Source: an uncultured Marvinbryantia sp. (GTDB lineage Bacteria > Bacillota > Clostridia > Lachnospirales > Lachnospiraceae). From it: a stretch of 21,457 nucleotides of DNA. The DNA is taken from the NCBI GenBank assembly GCA_934373455.1, contig CAKRON010000038.1, forward strand, positions 1 through 21,457, written 5' to 3'. The translations under genes were made by a program, and so were the position numbers. Shown in pieces: positions 14,826 to 20,608 of the stretch. The stretch's first letter is position 1. Every line of letters begins with the position of its first letter. The notes under the pieces are model-generated. The model worked only from the letters and a program-made list of their open reading frames with translations, ran no database searches and was not told where the DNA came from.

Positions 14826-15050
14826 CTATTTGCCAGATCTCGTGTCGTCATCTGAATTTTTATTTAATACTTTGTAAATCCAAAAATAAATATACAACAG
14901 AGCCGGAAGAATTACGGTCATGCCAATACAGGCTTTAAACATAGAAAATGCCCATGGACTGTCGATCAAAGCAAAAATGAGTGTGGCAGCGTAGAGCAGA
15001 ACCAGTATAACAACAGTGATGAGAGCCAGAAAGCGTTTCATTTTTTTCAT
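14826..15050 (-). CDS. Small two-helix membrane protein coupled to the LysR gene
   Basis: Not a family I can name. The 74-residue product has a short basic N-terminus (MKKMKRF), a hydrophobic helix around residues 7-29, a second around 42-62, and a polar C-terminus (NKNSDDDTRSGK). It is therefore an integral membrane protein or a small membrane peptide. Its ATG overlaps the LysR stop codon (ATGA, 4-nt overlap), which strongly suggests translational coupling; GAGGAG lies just upstream inside the lysR coding sequence. It is the last gene of this minus-strand unit and ends at the bidirectional terminator near 14800. A transport or sensing role linked to the regulator is conceivable but there is no direct evidence. 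Confidence 0.75.
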   Translation of the reverse strand: MKKMKRFLALITVVILVLLYAATLIFALIDSPWAFSMFKACIGMTVILPALLYIYFWIYKVLNKNSDDDTRSGK

Positions 15051-15928
15051 AATACAGTCTCCTCTTCTGGTAATTCATGAAGAAAACGCTGGATAGATAA
15101 TACGTCGGACTTACTTTCCGGAACAATAACAAAACTCTGGACTTCCGGAGCAGTGAAGTCTTTTAAAGGAACAGAGATCAGTGATCCATCATCCAGATAA
15201 GGCTGAACCAGGCTTCTTGGAAGAAACGTATAACCAAAGCCTTCCATCAAATAATGTGGAAGATGGGTCAGTTTATCAATTTCAAATGGGAAAGAAAAAT
15301 TCTTTGGAAACAGATCTCGGATAAATGTTCCATTATCATGTACCATAAAATCACAGTACAGATAGTTGATCTCTGCTAATTGGTCTTGCGTGATACCATC
15401 TTTGTATTCAGTATGCGTCGGTGAAGTCACAAGTAAAAGATCATCAGACAAAAATGGTTTGCAGATAAAGCCTGTCTTTTTCAAAGGAACATAAGAGAAA
15501 GCTACATCAACAGTACCATCTTGCAGCATACGGAGCAATGGACCGGAATGATCCACAATAACCTTAACGGAAATATCTTTGTGATTCTTGACAAAAGTAG
15601 TGATCGGACCTATCAGATAACAGTCATATACGGTATTTACCGTTCCGATTCGTAAGTTTTCCGAAAAGGTATGGAGCATGCTGAGTTCTTCGATGGCAGA
15701 GGCTTCCAGTGCCACAATTCTCTTGGCATAAGCAAGAAAATGCTGACCTTCTTCGGTTAGTTCTACATTCTTTCGGTTGCGGATGAAAAGCTTCTTGCCA
15801 AGTTCCTTTTCCAACTCCATAATCCGGTTGGTAACAGTAGACTGTACGATAAAATAACGGTCAGCAGTCTGGGTAAAATTCTTCAATTCGGAAAGTGTTA
15901 TAAATGTCTTTAAGTTCTCAATATTCAT
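15047..15928 (-). CDS. LysR family transcriptional regulator, divergent from lysA
   Basis: The 293-residue product has the LysR winged helix-turn-helix at residues 1-60 (LKTFITLSELKNFTQTADRYFIVQSTVTNRIMELEKELG) and a periplasmic-binding-protein-like effector domain from about residue 90 (LRIGTVNTVYDCYLIGPITTF ...). AGAGGT lies 6 nt before the ATG. It is transcribed divergently from lysA across 129 bp, the same arrangement as Escherichia coli lysR-lysA, where LysR activates lysA when diaminopimelate is available. Control of lysA is therefore a reasonable inference. LysR is a very large family, however, and I cannot tell orthology from sequence alone. A small membrane protein gene is coupled to its 3' end. 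Confidence 0.92.
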   Translation of the reverse strand: MNIENLKTFITLSELKNFTQTADRYFIVQSTVTNRIMELEKELGKKLFIRNRKNVELTEEGQHFLAYAKRIVALEASAIEELSMLHTFSENLRIGTVNTVYDCYLIGPITTFVKNHKDISVKVIVDHSGPLLRMLQDGTVDVAFSYVPLKKTGFICKPFLSDDLLLVTSPTHTEYKDGITQDQLAEINYLYCDFMVHDNGTFIRDLFPKNFSFPFEIDKLTHLPHYLMEGFGYTFLPRSLVQPYLDDGSLISVPLKDFTAPEVQSFVIVPESKSDVLSIQRFLHELPEEETVL

Positions 15929-15973
15929 AGATACCTCTTATCGAAATTGTAAATAAACGTTTTTATAAAATTC

Positions 15974-16004
15974 ATTATACAAATTTTACAGCCATCATTA
16001 TAAT
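15974..16004. promoter_or_regulatory. Overlapping divergent promoters, lysR/lysA intergenic region
   Basis: For lysA, TATACA (15976-15981) and a perfect TATAAT (15999-16004) are 17 bp apart. On the minus strand, TATAAT at 15979-15974 could be the lysR -10 and overlaps the lysA -35, though its own -35 is weak. The flanking sequence is AT-rich with partial dyads (AAAATT ... AATTTT) of the kind LysR regulators bind. No lysine riboswitch fits in this short gap. Confidence 0.5.
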
Positions 16005-16057
16005 AAGTCAATAGAGAGTTATAATGAGAGTTGTATTTTTCAAGGAGGATGGAACAA

Positions 16058-17326
16058 ATGAATAAGATATATACCAAAGTAACAGATCAGATGAATTTCT
16101 GGGAAGATCAGGATCCGGTTGCTTTGGCTAAAAAATATGGTACCCCGCTATATGTGACGAACGAAAGAATTTTAAGACAGCGCTGCCGTGATCTGAAAAA
16201 TCTTGTTACCTATCCGAAGTTTGTTGTAGACTATTCGGCAAAAGCCAACTGTGGACTTGCGTTTCTTCAGGTAATACATTCAGAAGGATTAGAAGTAGAT
16301 GCGATGTCTCCTGGTGAAATTTATATGGAGAAGAAGGCAGGATTTACTTCTGATCAGATCTTCTATATCTGCAACAATGTATCGGCAGAAGAAATGGAAT
16401 ATGCAGTAAAAGAAGGCGTAGTAATCAGTGTGGATTCTTTAAGTCAGCTGGAGCAGTTGGGTCAGATAGCACCGGGACATGAGGTTTCAATTCGTTTTAA
16501 TCCTGGTGTGGGCGCCGGACATCACGAAAAAGTAGTGACAGCAGGTAAGAAGACAAAGTTTGGTATAGAACCGAAATATATTCCACAGGTGAAAGAACTG
16601 ATCGAAAAATACAATTTAAAACTGATCGGCATTAATCAGCATATTGGTTCTCTGTTTATGACCGGAGAGGCATTTGTGGCAAGTATTGCAGCATTATTTG
16701 AAATCGCAAAACAATTTAAAGGGCTGCGGTTTGTCGATATGGGAGGTGGATTTGGTATCCCATATAAGAAAGAGTTTGATGAAGCTCCATTGGATTTAAA
16801 AGAACTTGGACAGGCAGTAGATGCAGCATTATATAAATTCGCTGAAGAATATGGTGAACAGATTATATTCCGTATTGAGCCGGGACGTTATATTTCCGCA
16901 GAAAGCAATGTAATTCTTTCGACGGTTCATGCTGTAAAACATAATCATGATAAGAAGTTTGTGGGATGTGACTGTGGATTTAATGTTCTGCAGAGACCTA
17001 TTATGTATGATTCTTATCATGGGGTGGAAATATACCGTGAGAGCGAAGAACCATCTGAAACGACAGAAACAGTGACAATTGTGGGAAATATCTGCGAGAG
17101 TGGAGATATCCTTGCGAAAGACCGTGAATTGCCTGAGATCAGAAAAGGCGATGTGCTTGGTATTTTGGATGCAGGAGCTTATGGGTTTACAATGGCATCC
17201 AATTATAATAATCGTCTTCGCCCGGCAGAAATTATGATTCGGGAAAATGGACAGGTAGTGCTTACCAGAGAAAGAGAAGTACTGGAGGATCTGATGAGAC
17301 ACGTGATTCCTCTGGAAGAAGTGTAA
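16058..17326 (+). CDS. lysA: Diaminopimelate decarboxylase LysA
   Basis: LysA is a PLP enzyme that converts meso-diaminopimelate to lysine, the last step of lysine synthesis. I chose the ATG at 16058 because AAGGAGG (16042-16048) precedes it by 9 nt; the in-frame codon at 16031 lies upstream of that site. The 422-residue protein has the PLP lysine in VDYSAKANCG (Lys62), a conserved glycine-rich stretch (DMGGGFGIPY), EPGRY, and the group IV decarboxylase CESGD motif, followed by DAGAYGFTMASNYNNRLRPAE, diagnostic for LysA. It starts a two-gene unit with the phosphodiesterase gene 13 nt downstream and is divergent from a LysR gene. Confidence 0.97.
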   Translation: MNKIYTKVTDQMNFWEDQDPVALAKKYGTPLYVTNERILRQRCRDLKNLVTYPKFVVDYSAKANCGLAFLQVIHSEGLEVDAMSPGEIYMEKKAGFTSDQIFYICNNVSAEEMEYAVKEGVVISVDSLSQLEQLGQIAPGHEVSIRFNPGVGAGHHEKVVTAGKKTKFGIEPKYIPQVKELIEKYNLKLIGINQHIGSLFMTGEAFVASIAALFEIAKQFKGLRFVDMGGGFGIPYKKEFDEAPLDLKELGQAVDAALYKFAEEYGEQIIFRIEPGRYISAESNVILSTVHAVKHNHDKKFVGCDCGFNVLQRPIMYDSYHGVEIYRESEEPSETTETVTIVGNICESGDILAKDRELPEIRKGDVLGILDAGAYGFTMASNYNNRLRPAEIMIRENGQVVLTREREVLEDLMRHVIPLEEV

Positions 17327-17339
17327 ATGGAGGAAAGAA

Positions 17340-17888
17340 ATGAAACTGATGTTTGCATCGGATATACATGGATCGGCATACTATTGTGAGAAGATGCTGG
17401 AATGTTATCGAAAAGAGAATGCAGAACGTTTGTGGATTCTGGGCGATATTTTATATCATGGACCACGGAATGATCTGCCAAAGGAATATGCACCGAAAAA
17501 AGTGATCCCTATGTTAAATGAAATTAAAGAGCAAATCTGTGCAGTAAGAGGGAATTGCGATACCGAAGTGGATCAGATGGTACTGGAGTTTCCGATTCTG
17601 GCAGATTATAGTCTTCTGGCGGAAGGAGATTTACGCATATATGCGACACATGGACATGTATACAATGAACAACATATGCTTCCACTGATGCCGGGAGATA
17701 TTTTGATTCATGGACATACACATATTTATGAAGCTAAAAAAGCGGGCGAGCAATATATCCTGAATCCTGGCTCAGTGTCGATTCCGAAGGGTGGAAATCC
17801 GGCAACTTATGCAATTCTGGAAGACGGAGTTTTTTCTATTAAGGACCTGGATGGGCAGGTGCAAAAAAGTATTGATTTAAGAAAATAA
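17340..17888 (+). CDS. yfcE: YfcE-type metallophosphodiesterase
   Basis: A calcineurin-like metal-dependent phosphodiesterase of 182 residues, the usual YfcE/MJ0936 length. Metal-ligand motifs appear in order: SDIHG (Asp8, His10), LGDILYHGPRN, VRGNCDTEVDQM, ATHGH and HGHTH. It resembles Escherichia coli YfcE, including ILGD..YHGPRN.LP.. and LNPGSVSIPKGGNPA.Y. The Escherichia coli enzyme hydrolyses model phosphodiesters in vitro, but a physiological substrate is not firmly known. GGAGG precedes the ATG within the 13-nt gap from lysA, so the two are co-transcribed; a functional link to lysine synthesis is not evident. A strong hairpin terminator follows 13 nt after the stop. Confidence 0.93.
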   Translation: MKLMFASDIHGSAYYCEKMLECYRKENAERLWILGDILYHGPRNDLPKEYAPKKVIPMLNEIKEQICAVRGNCDTEVDQMVLEFPILADYSLLAEGDLRIYATHGHVYNEQHMLPLMPGDILIHGHTHIYEAKKAGEQYILNPGSVSIPKGGNPATYAILEDGVFSIKDLDGQVQKSIDLRK

Positions 17889-17901
17889 AAAAATGAAAAG
17901 T

Positions 17902-17936
17902 GAGAAGGAGCGGTTATAGACTAACCGCTCCTTCTC
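17902..17936. terminator. Bidirectional terminator between yfcE and the lipoprotein gene
   Basis: A perfect 15-bp stem (17902-17916 with 17922-17936, core AAGGAGCGGTTA) and a 5-nt loop lie between convergent genes. The plus-strand tail is a short TTTA. On the minus strand the tail is T-rich (complement of the A-rich 17883-17900), so it probably works best for the lipoprotein gene. Confidence 0.85.
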
Positions 17937-17953
17937 TTTATGGAAATAGTTGC

Positions 17954-18616
17954 TTATTCGTGGTTGATACCGGTGCAATAATGTGTATCATATTCGATAC
18001 CCTTCTGATATGTGTTTCCACAAAGTGGGCATGTAATATAATCGGAAGAACCGGAAGTCTCTGCGCTGATATGGCTGTTGTAGCTTCCATCAGATATAGT
18101 AAACCATTGTGAACAGTATGGGCACTGAGCAACATCATTATTCGAAGACGGCGCTTCAGTGGATGGAGTAGTCTGAGTATTGGAAGATTCCATATATTCG
18201 GACCATGCCTTTTCCTGCGCAACATGATTTGCATAAATGGTACTTCCCTGACCATCCGAAGCAAGAGAGATCTGCTGATAACAGTATGGGCACATCTGTG
18301 TACCGGCGTTTGCGTTTGTCTGACTCTGACTTTCGGATGTATTCGTATTATTATTAATAGTAGACGGCTTTACTGTGGTTTTTTCAGTAGTAGCAGTCTT
18401 TTTCTTCTCAGTGGTCTGTGTAGTCTTCTTTTCAGTTGCTTTCTGAGATTCAGATTGCTTTTCTGTTTTCTTTTCAGTCTGTTTCTCCGTTTTTTTCTCT
18501 GTTTCTGTAATGGTTTCACTTTCGGATTCTGTCTCTGCAACTTTTGAACGACAGCCACTAAAGGAAAACATCATGGCAAAAGCCAGTATGTAAAGTAAAA
18601 GGGTTTTTTTCTTCAT
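17954..18616 (-). CDS. Secreted lipoprotein with low-complexity linker and three CxxC zinc-binding modules
   Basis: I do not recognise a named family. The start is the ATG at 18616, with AAAGGAG 9 nt upstream; an upstream in-frame TTG abuts that site. The 220-residue product has a lipoprotein signal peptide (KKK, hydrophobic core, FSGC with lipidated Cys22), then a Thr/Glu/Lys/Ser-rich stretch at residues ~25-105 that looks like an extended cell-wall-spanning linker. Three short modules follow: CPYC with Cys109, Cys112 and His131; CPYC with Cys165, Cys168 and His182; CPLC with Cys196, Cys199, His212 and Cys214. This ligand spacing resembles zinc ribbons, which are uncommon outside the cytoplasm. 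It has its own promoter and shares a terminator with yfcE. Possible roles are metal binding or surface adhesion; neither is shown. Confidence 0.85.
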   Translation of the reverse strand: MKKKTLLLYILAFAMMFSFSGCRSKVAETESESETITETEKKTEKQTEKKTEKQSESQKATEKKTTQTTEKKKTATTEKTTVKPSTINNNTNTSESQSQTNANAGTQMCPYCYQQISLASDGQGSTIYANHVAQEKAWSEYMESSNTQTTPSTEAPSSNNDVAQCPYCSQWFTISDGSYNSHISAETSGSSDYITCPLCGNTYQKGIEYDTHYCTGINHE

Positions 18617-18655
18617 ATGAGTCAACTCCTTTCAAATATGCATTGATTTAAGTTT

Positions 18656-18684
18656 ATTCTAGCATTTAGTGTGGAACTGGTCAA
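18656..18684 (-). promoter_or_regulatory. Sigma-A promoter of the lipoprotein gene
   Basis: Read on the minus strand, TTGACC (18684-18679), a 17-bp spacer and TAGAAT (18661-18656) lie about 40 nt upstream of the lipoprotein start codon. Confidence 0.75.
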
Positions 18685-18693
18685 TGAAGAATT

Positions 18694-18870
18694 CAAGAAT
18701 GCCTCGGCATTCTTGCTGCGAGATGCGCGTCATGCAAAGCATGACATATTTCTTTTGCGCATCTCTGCAATCCTGCCGGAGGCTATATCAGATGGGAGAT
18801 TGACTCCCACCACTGATACTAATTTGATCCTCACCACCCCTGAAGAGGTGGGAGTCACCTCACATCTGAT
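18694..18870. repeat. Compound palindromic element, possible structured RNA or non-autonomous mobile repeat
   Basis: This occupies most of the gene-free 18617-18963 stretch. Part 1 is a 10-bp perfect stem at 18694-18703/18706-18715 (CAAGAATGCC/GGCATTCTTG). Part 2 is GAGATGCGC at 18720-18728 pairing with GCGCATCTC at 18757-18765, enclosing a second perfect hairpin GTCATGC/GCATGAC (18729-18735/18739-18745). Part 3 is a long imperfect inverted repeat, 18787-18811 with 18847-18870: the outer 8 bp and inner 10 bp (GACTCCCACC/GGTGGGAGTC) are perfect. No reading frame within it looks like a gene. Its higher GC content and nested dyads set it apart from the neighbouring DNA. Candidates are a dispersed palindromic repeat (the part 1 stem recurs at 11859), a remnant of an IS200/IS605-like end, or a structured RNA. 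Confidence 0.7.
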
Positions 18871-18879
18871 GTAATCTTA

Positions 18880-18908
18880 TTGACGGAATGAAGAAGATAC
18901 AGTACACT
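18880..18908 (+). promoter_or_regulatory. Probable promoter of the YkgJ-family gene
   Basis: TTGACG (18880-18885) and TACACT (18903-18908) are 17 bp apart, immediately downstream of the palindromic element. The predicted start near 18915 gives a ~50-nt leader containing a small hairpin (ACTGC/GCAGT at 18939-18952). Confidence 0.5.
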
Positions 18909-18963
18909 CAGATGTGAAATAAATTTGAGTAAAGGATAACTGCAGATGCAGTAAAGTTGGAAA

Positions 18964-19641
18964 ATGAGACGAGAAGTATTAGCAGAAGATTTGAAGAAAT
19001 TATATATAGCAAATGACATGGTAAAAACAGATTGTGGTGGATGTAAGGGCTGTTCTCAGTGCTGCAGCGGAATGGGCGAATCCATTGTTCTGGATCCTTA
19101 TGACAGCTATTGCCTTTCAGCAGGACTTGGGATTGCATTTCCTGATCTGGTTGGGAAATTTGTGGAATGGAATATGGTAGACGGTATAGTGCTGCCTAAT
19201 CTTATGATGCAAGGTGAAGAAGAAAAATGTGCTTTTTTGACAGATAATGGTCGGTGCTGTATTCATGATTTTCGCCCAGGAGTCTGTCGTCTGTTCCCGC
19301 TGGGACGTTATTATGAAGAAGATGGAAGTTTTCGATATTTTCTTCAGAGTCAGGAATGCCCGAAAGAAAACAAGACAAAAGTGAAAGTCAGTAAATGGAT
19401 CGGTCTTCCGAATCTGAAGAAATATGAGGAATATATCGGGAAATGGCACAATCTGTTAGAAGAAGTGAGAAAACTGACCAGTCAGGCGAAAGATGAGCAG
19501 TTGACAAAAGAACTGGAGGTCTATTTATTGAATACCTGTTATCTGACTGCTTATAATTATAATACCGACTTTTATGCTCAGTTTGAGGAACGATATCACA
19601 GAATGAAAAAACTTCTTCAGGTGTTGAGATTATCCAACTGA
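18964..19641 (+). CDS. YkgJ family cysteine cluster protein
   Basis: The 225-residue protein belongs to the YkgJ/putative zinc- or iron-chelating family. The defining N-terminal cluster is C24-x2-C27-x2-C30-x2-CC33-34 (CGGCKGCSQCC), followed by EKCAFLTDNGRCCIHDFRPGVCRLFPLG and a late QECP, giving the typical eight or more metal-ligand cysteines. The C-terminal ~85 residues are helical and less conserved. The proteins are soluble and thought to bind zinc or an Fe-S cluster; the biochemical role is not established. The ribosome binding site is weak: TTGGA lies almost against the ATG, and AAAGGA lies 28 nt upstream beyond a small hairpin. It appears monocistronic, with its own promoter after a palindromic element. 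Confidence 0.9.
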   Translation: MRREVLAEDLKKLYIANDMVKTDCGGCKGCSQCCSGMGESIVLDPYDSYCLSAGLGIAFPDLVGKFVEWNMVDGIVLPNLMMQGEEEKCAFLTDNGRCCIHDFRPGVCRLFPLGRYYEEDGSFRYFLQSQECPKENKTKVKVSKWIGLPNLKKYEEYIGKWHNLLEEVRKLTSQAKDEQLTKELEVYLLNTCYLTAYNYNTDFYAQFEERYHRMKKLLQVLRLSN

Positions 19642-19768
19642 GAATACGATATCAAGCCTATATTAAATTTTTCTATATCTGAGTATAAAAAGAAATTATT
19701 TTTATTTATCAACCTACTATGTTAGTATGAAGTGCAGAATAAACAGAAAGCATAGATGGGGAGAAAAA

Positions 19769-20389
19769 ATGACAGACGTACTTTGTTTTGGCGATTCAAA
19801 CACATGGGGATATAATCCGAAGGATGGAAGCCGCTTCCCGTGGGGCGTAAGATGGACAAGTGTCCTGCAGGAGCAGTTAAAAGATCAGGGAGTCCGGGTA
19901 ATCGAAGAGGGATTATGCGGGAGAACTACCATATTTGAAGATCCGTTAAGACAGGGACGAAAAGGTGTGGAACTGTTTCCTGCCCTTTTGGAGACGCATA
20001 GACAGCCAGAGCAGATTATACTGATGCTGGGAACCAATGATTGCAAAACGGTATTTTCTGCATCAGCAGAAGTGATCGGAAAAGGCATCATGTGCCTCTT
20101 GGACCAGGCAAAACAGTTTGCGCCTGATAGTAAAATTCTTCTGATATCCCCGATTTTTCTTGGAGAACGAGTCTGGGAAGAAGAATTCGATCAGGAATTT
20201 TCACCGGAATCCGTTGAAGTATCCAAAAAGCTGGGAGATGTCTATGAGAAAATTGCGAAGCAGTACGGAGTAGATTTCTTTCGTGCAGCAGACTACGTGA
20301 AGTGTAGCGAAGACGATCAGGAGCATATGGATGCAGAAGGGCATAGAGTATTTGCAGGAGTTGTGGCAGAACATATAAGTGTTAAATAA
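19769..20389 (+). CDS. SGNH/GDSL-family hydrolase (esterase/arylesterase-like)
   Basis: The start at 19769 follows GGGGAG by about 5 nt and gives MTDVLCFGDSNTWGY; an upstream in-frame ATG at 19727 adds a basic, unconserved stretch. The 206-residue protein shows all four SGNH blocks: Ser10 in GDSNTWG, Gly51 in LCGRTT, Asn90 in LGTND, and the DxxH pair Asp183/His186 near the C-terminus. No signal peptide is present, so it is probably a cytoplasmic esterase or acyltransferase. The GDSNTWG...GLCGRTT pattern resembles the arylesterase/acyltransferase subgroup typified by the Mycobacterium smegmatis enzyme. The natural substrate cannot be told from sequence. The 127-nt gap upstream is AT-rich without a convincing promoter; a terminator follows. 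Confidence 0.92.
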   Translation: MTDVLCFGDSNTWGYNPKDGSRFPWGVRWTSVLQEQLKDQGVRVIEEGLCGRTTIFEDPLRQGRKGVELFPALLETHRQPEQIILMLGTNDCKTVFSASAEVIGKGIMCLLDQAKQFAPDSKILLISPIFLGERVWEEEFDQEFSPESVEVSKKLGDVYEKIAKQYGVDFFRAADYVKCSEDDQEHMDAEGHRVFAGVVAEHISVK

Positions 20390-20393
20390 GACG

Positions 20394-20447
20394 TAGCCGT
20401 CTGTTCATTATCAGTGAAGTGAGCAGGGCGGCTATTTCTATGTTTTT
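20394..20447 (+). terminator. Rho-independent terminator after the SGNH hydrolase
   Basis: TAGCCGTCTGTTCA (20394-20407) pairs with 20420-20434 over about 14 bp with one bulged G and a few G-U pairs. A T-rich tail (20435-20447) follows. It begins 5 nt after the stop codon. Confidence 0.75.
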
Positions 20448-20509
20448 CTGTTTTTATATTGTTGAATAGACAAAAATGTATGATGTAGATACAACATAGA
20501 CCAGAGGTA

Positions 20510-20518
20510 TGATATACT
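20510..20518 (+). promoter_or_regulatory. Possible extended -10 promoter of the GGDEF gene
   Basis: TGATATACT matches the extended -10 pattern (TG, one base, then TATACT). A recognisable -35 is missing at the usual distance, as is tolerated for this promoter type. It would give an ~85-nt leader. I saw no cyclic-di-GMP riboswitch in the 20446-20608 region. Confidence 0.4.
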
Positions 20519-20608
20519 AAAAAAAACTATGCCGCTTGAATGACTGATACCTGAATTTGCATGAAAATAGAGTTAATGATAATGACGAATTTTTTGGGGG
20601 ATAAAACC

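Noticed and set aside
15929..16057. Lysine riboswitch upstream of lysA
   Set aside because: The gap is 129 bp including two promoters, too short for the ~170-nt aptamer, and no expected stem pattern is seen.
18224..18547. 107-residue plus-strand frame rich in Leu, Phe, Ser and Cys opposite the lipoprotein gene
   Set aside because: It is the complement of the Lys/Glu/Thr-rich linker codons and not a membrane protein; there is no start signal.
18694..18870. tRNA-like or CRISPR-like structure
   Set aside because: There are no direct repeats with spacers, and no anticodon arm or T-loop consensus; the pattern is inverted repeats of different sequences.
18671..18874. 67-residue open frame on the plus strand inside the palindromic element
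   Set aside because: It lies entirely within inverted repeats, has no ribosome binding site and its sequence resembles no protein I know; it is a by-product of the palindromes.
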